Shown: positions 61,185-64,000 of the stretch, in pieces
How positions within the stretch are numbered: position 1 is the first letter of the stretch
How the letters are laid out: every line of letters begins with the position of its first letter
NCBI RefSeq assembly: GCF_029269745.1
Contig: NZ_JARJHT010000001.1
Span: 2,108,001-2,172,000, forward strand
Direction of reading: 5' to 3'
Length of the DNA stretch: 64,000 nucleotides
Origin: Polluticoccus soli
GTDB taxonomy: Bacteria > Bacteroidota > Bacteroidia > Chitinophagales > Chitinophagaceae
Notes under the pieces: generated by a model
Databases searched by the model: none
What the model was told of the DNA's origin: nothing
Seen by the model: only the letters and a program-made list of their open reading frames with translations
Translations under genes and position numbers: made by a program

Positions 61185-62048
61185 TTAATGTGGTTGTGTT
61201 GCTACCTGTAACGGGATTTCCTCTTGCGCGGTATTTACCAAGCGGTCCCCAGCCAGGTTGTTGTATATGATCCGGAGTTTTCCGGTGGTAAAGTCAACTT
61301 TTTCTTTCTTTGCCAGGTTCACGCGCAGGCGTCGTGTTTTCACGGGAGTATATACTGCCAGGCCTTTAACAACTTCCAGGCGAATCGGCTCTCCTGTTTC
61401 GGGCACGTAGTCTATAGAGAGATTGCCGTAGGTAGACATAGTTCCTGTCCTATTCAGCACCAGGTTGATGCGGGGACTATCGCTGGGCATCTCGAAACCC
61501 ACACCAGAAAATGTAACGCCTCCAGCATAAGTGCCCACTCTTGCGATCACTGGCACCGTCAAACCAAAAACAGGCGTGAGCTTCAGGGATAAGTTCGAGA
61601 CCATTCGTTTCAGCTGCTTTCCTTCTGGTTTTTCCTTGGGGAGCGCTTTGATGTAAATATGCGATCGGTATTCCCCTTCTGTCAGCTTTGTTGTGTTTGT
61701 TAGGTGTACCTTGATCGTTTGCGCCTCATTCGGCCCAAGGATAACAGTTCGTGGAAAAATGCGAAGGTTTTTACTAAGGCTGGCAACACCGGCTGTTGTA
61801 TCGCTAACCTGGTCAAACGTGCCGTCCTCATTCATTCTGATCTCTATTATCGAAATGGAATATTTAGCTGTATCCATTCCTGAATTAGCGAGATTCAACT
61901 CCTGTGTCCTTTTTGTGCCCTCAAATATTACTCTCCGCGGCATTACCAGCAAACCCTGGGCTATGGCATTGGTAGGAATTATTAGACACGCTGCCAATGC
62001 TGCTATTAGCCAATTTCTCTTCTCTCTGTTTCCGTTGCTTGTTTTCAA
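61185..62048 (-). CDS. PapD-like periplasmic pilus chaperone 2
   Basis: The 287-residue protein has a signal peptide (about 1-31, NAIAQ) and the same two-domain chaperone layout as chaperone 1: MPRRVIFEGTKRTQELNL at the first strand, FPRTVILGPNEAQTIKVHL in the F-G region and EGEYRSHIYIKAL. Shared motifs are clear but the sequences differ along their length, so this is an old duplication. Only a TTG start at 62046-62048 gives the full signal peptide; no ATG is available before residue 36. It follows the first DUF4402 gene after a terminator and starts the remaining operon. Confidence 0.85.
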   Translation of the reverse strand: MKTSNGNREKRNWLIAALAACLIIPTNAIAQGLLVMPRRVIFEGTKRTQELNLANSGMDTAKYSISIIEIRMNEDGTFDQVSDTTAGVASLSKNLRIFPRTVILGPNEAQTIKVHLTNTTKLTEGEYRSHIYIKALPKEKPEGKQLKRMVSNLSLKLTPVFGLTVPVIARVGTYAGGVTFSGVGFEMPSDSPRINLVLNRTGTMSTYGNLSIDYVPETGEPIRLEVVKGLAVYTPVKTRRLRVNLAKKEKVDFTTGKLRIIYNNLAGDRLVNTAQEEIPLQVATQPH

Positions 62049-62172
62049 AGAACGTTGTTTTTTGCGTGTTGGATCTGAGTCAGGTTAAGCGATATTACTT
62101 TCGGTCGCTTATGCCCTTGGGATATACTTTACATTGCTTTTTTTCTTGCTTTATAAAGCTCTTTAAATCAAA

Positions 62173-62197
62173 AAAACGCTGCCAACAACAGCGTTTT
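62173..62197 (-). terminator. Terminator between the first subunit gene and the rest of the fibre operon
   Basis: AAAACGCTG and CAGCGTTTT form a nine-pair stem around a seven-base loop. On the minus strand it is followed by TTTGATTT. It lies just after the DUF4402 gene, so that gene can be transcribed in excess of the downstream genes. Confidence 0.75.
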
Positions 62198-62220
62198 CTC
62201 TATTGGCAAATGAGGATATA

Positions 62221-62745
62221 CTAGTTGTAGTTTACTATTACCTGGAAATCCTGGTCAGAGTCATAGGTGCCTGGCGCCTGACCACCTGTAACATTCAGGG
62301 TAGCACCCACTGTAATGGTTTGCTCACCGTTTGCGTCAAGTGTGCCCGTTGGCGACGGATTGCTAACAAACGTGGTTACGTTCATGTTATGTCCGTTGTT
62401 GTCATCGAGAACTACAGGAGTAGAGGGCAGGGTAATTGAATAAGTATAGTTTGCCGCCCCGGTCACATCGAATTCCGCAGATGTTACAGTTCCAGGTGTT
62501 GCCAGTGGCAGTGTAACACCTCCTGTTTGAGAACGGCTGTTGTTTGTACCCAGTACCACGGTACCGTTGTTTGTGCTATGAACTGCAATGTTACCGAAGT
62601 TCATATCGACTGTTTTGCTAATGGCAATTGGCTGGATGATTGTAGCGCTGGTATTAGCACTGGCAGACGATGATTGTTGAGCAAATGCATCTGCTGAAAA
62701 AAACATCACTGCTACAACGGCAACTAGAAGTTTGATCTTTTTCAT
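62221..62745 (-). CDS. DUF4402-family fibre subunit 1 (probable major subunit)
   Basis: The 174-residue protein has a signal peptide (about 1-22, ADAFAQ) and a textbook DUF4402 layout. It starts with a SATIIQPIAISKTVDMNFGN strand (about 33-52), continues with Gly/Thr-rich strands and a GQAPGTYDSDQDFQVIVNYN end. DUF4402 proteins behave like pilins and are often encoded with PapD-like chaperones. It is the first gene of the cluster and is followed by a terminator, as expected for a subunit needed in large amounts. Which strand acts as donor in assembly cannot be told from sequence. Confidence 0.85.
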   Translation of the reverse strand: MKKIKLLVAVVAVMFFSADAFAQQSSSASANTSATIIQPIAISKTVDMNFGNIAVHSTNNGTVVLGTNNSRSQTGGVTLPLATPGTVTSAEFDVTGAANYTYSITLPSTPVVLDDNNGHNMNVTTFVSNPSPTGTLDANGEQTITVGATLNVTGGQAPGTYDSDQDFQVIVNYN

Positions 62746-62914
62746 GCGGGCAACTTTTGTGTGTTATTATTAGTTTTTTGTTTTGTATTTGTAAACGCAA
62801 TATTACCGCTGAGCTCTAACATTTTGGGTAATCCCATATGTGTTTAACGGCAACTTAACTCCCGATTAACGAGCTATTAACCAGCGCCAAATTCCAACTG
62901 AATCCGTAACTTAG

Positions 62915-63718
62915 ATGTCTTACAATATTATGCAGACAAATAATTATCGTTCAGTTCTAATGGGACTTGCAGCCCTTGGCTTGCTGGCCTCTGGTTGCCG
63001 TAAAAAGGATGATCCGGTTATTGTAGATCCACCTCCGACCCAAAAAGAGGTACACATCAATTTTGTCAACTTTGCAGGCAACGACTCACTAAAGCTGAAT
63101 ACCACGACATATACCAACTCAGCGAATGAACAGTTTACAGTGTCTATTTTTAATTATTACATAAGTAATGTCAGGCTGATAGCTGCAACTGGCAACGACT
63201 ACGTTGAGAAAGAAAGTTACCATCTTGTAAAAGAAGGCATCAACGGTTCGCGACACTTCCACCTCGAAGATGTTCCGCAGGGTGATTACAAAGCAATAAG
63301 TTTTGTAATAGGTGTGGACAGTGCGAAAAACGTAAGTGGTGCCCAGGCTGGCGCTCTTGATGCGAGTAATGGCATGTTCTGGGATTGGAATACTGGTTAC
63401 ATCATGGCAAAAATGGAGGGATCTTCAAATGCATCGACCACTTCTACCAAAACTTTTAAGTACCATACAGGTGGTTTCAAAGGCGAAAATAACGTACTGA
63501 GGACAGTACAATTAGACTTCCCGGTCCCTATCTCTGTAAAAGGTGAGATGAGTGGTGACGTAGCCATAAAGGCGGATCTGTTAAAGTGGTTTGGCCCTGA
63601 GACTATAAGTATAGCGACAGTGAATACCGTAATGATGCCGGGTGCGGATGCTGTCAAGCTTGCCAACAACTATTCTAAAATGTTTAGCATTATTAAAGCA
63701 ACTACAACAAACGAATAA
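62915..63718 (+). CDS. MbnP-family lipoprotein (copper-binding family)
   Basis: The 267-residue protein has a lipoprotein signal (LASGC, cysteine at about residue 28) followed by RKKDD. The body carries the MbnP family pattern: a beta domain with VHINFVNFAG, then VIGVDSAKNVSGAQAGALD and NGMFWDWNTGYIMAKMEG. MbnP proteins bind copper and often pair with a di-haem MbnH peroxidase or a TonB-dependent receptor. The next gene starts two bases downstream, so they form an operon. An ATG five codons later is also possible. The family call is good; copper binding here is inferred. Confidence 0.88.
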   Translation: MSYNIMQTNNYRSVLMGLAALGLLASGCRKKDDPVIVDPPPTQKEVHINFVNFAGNDSLKLNTTTYTNSANEQFTVSIFNYYISNVRLIAATGNDYVEKESYHLVKEGINGSRHFHLEDVPQGDYKAISFVIGVDSAKNVSGAQAGALDASNGMFWDWNTGYIMAKMEGSSNASTTSTKTFKYHTGGFKGENNVLRTVQLDFPVPISVKGEMSGDVAIKADLLKWFGPETISIATVNTVMMPGADAVKLANNYSKMFSIIKATTTNE

Positions 63719-63720
63719 TT

Positions 63721-64000
63721 ATGAAAGCAGTATTGTCAATAGCAGCAGGATTGATCCTTAGTTTTTCTCTGGCAAGCTGCGAGAGAGATGACCCAGATCC
63801 TGTTGCAGGCAAAGGAGGTAACGCCATTTTAAAAGTTACTCCGCAGCACCATGGAAAGAACATTGATTCCTGCACGATTTATATAAAATACAATGCGCAG
63901 GATAAGCCGGCAACATTCGACGACTCTGTAAAATGTGTTATGGAAGGCGGCAAGCCGGTAGCGACTTTCTCAGGGCTCAAAAAAGGCAAATACTACCTGT
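63721..64000 (+). CDS. Lipoprotein of unknown family, cut by window edge
   Basis: Ninety-three residues are visible. The protein starts with a lipoprotein signal peptide (SLASC, cysteine at about residue 20) followed by ERDDPDP, an acidic tract resembling the surface-export signal of Bacteroidota lipoproteins. The following part is beta-rich (NAILKVTPQHHGKNIDSCTI). I do not recognise the family. Its operon position behind the MbnP gene suggests a role in the same copper-related or surface process. Confidence 0.78.
   Translation, partial: MKAVLSIAAGLILSFSLASCERDDPDPVAGKGGNAILKVTPQHHGKNIDSCTIYIKYNAQDKPATFDDSVKCVMEGGKPVATFSGLKKGKYYL

Overview
The window looks like a chromosomal segment of a Bacteroidota bacterium, most likely a member of the Chitinophagaceae or a related family. 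This assignment is an inference. It rests on the Bacteroidota-type promoter box TAnnTTTG in front of many genes, on C-terminal sorting domains of the type IX secretion system (T9SS), on surface lipoproteins with CSKDE/CERDD-type starts, on LytTR two-component systems with a beta-propeller sensor, and on house-keeping genes (ligA, fbp, ahcY, dapA, accA, corA) of Bacteroidota type. I see no prophage, insertion sequence, CRISPR array or rRNA operon.

Layout, left to right. 1-8.5 kb: the 5' part of ligA and a YciO/TsaC-family gene; a glycosyltransferase; a pnuC plus NadR-like kinase operon (nicotinamide riboside uptake and phosphorylation); tRNA-Phe with a degraded coding remnant behind it; and a compact cbb3-like oxidase operon in which CcoN carries a 250-residue N-terminal extension and CcoO is fused to a second cytochrome c domain. 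9.2-17.7 kb: a giant T9SS beta-helix surface protein. 17.8-21.5 kb: exopolysaccharide genes (acyltransferase, Wzz-like, Wzy/ligase-like). 21.5-32.2 kb: metabolic genes (endonuclease/phosphatase family, fbp, corA, Nudix, a MocR regulator facing two GNAT genes, ahcY, accA-dapA) and tRNA-Asp. 32.3-42.2 kb: a bestrophin-like membrane protein, a LytTR two-component pair, an OmpR-type two-component pair, two small lipoproteins and a TPR protein. 42.5-51.2 kb: a second giant protein paralogous to the first. 51.6-62.7 kb: a cell-surface gene cluster on the minus strand. 62.9 kb to the end: an MbnP-family lipoprotein and the start of another lipoprotein gene.

The most interesting region is 51.6-62.7 kb. 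It encodes two PapD-like periplasmic chaperones, a 1062-residue usher-like outer-membrane protein, two small DUF4402-like beta-sandwich subunits, a 995-residue protein built like a phage tail fibre, and a T9SS-exported protein. Together they read as a chaperone-usher-type fibre assembly system in a phylum normally described by T9SS and Mfa/FimA-type pili. The major-subunit-like gene comes first and is followed by its own terminator, an arrangement expected when one subunit is needed in excess.

The two giant proteins (2853 and 2912 residues) share the same order of three beta-helix modules, Ig-like/PKD domains and a sorting domain. Their 3' ends are close to identical in DNA, which suggests recent duplication or gene conversion. 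All functions are read from sequence motifs; no database search was run.
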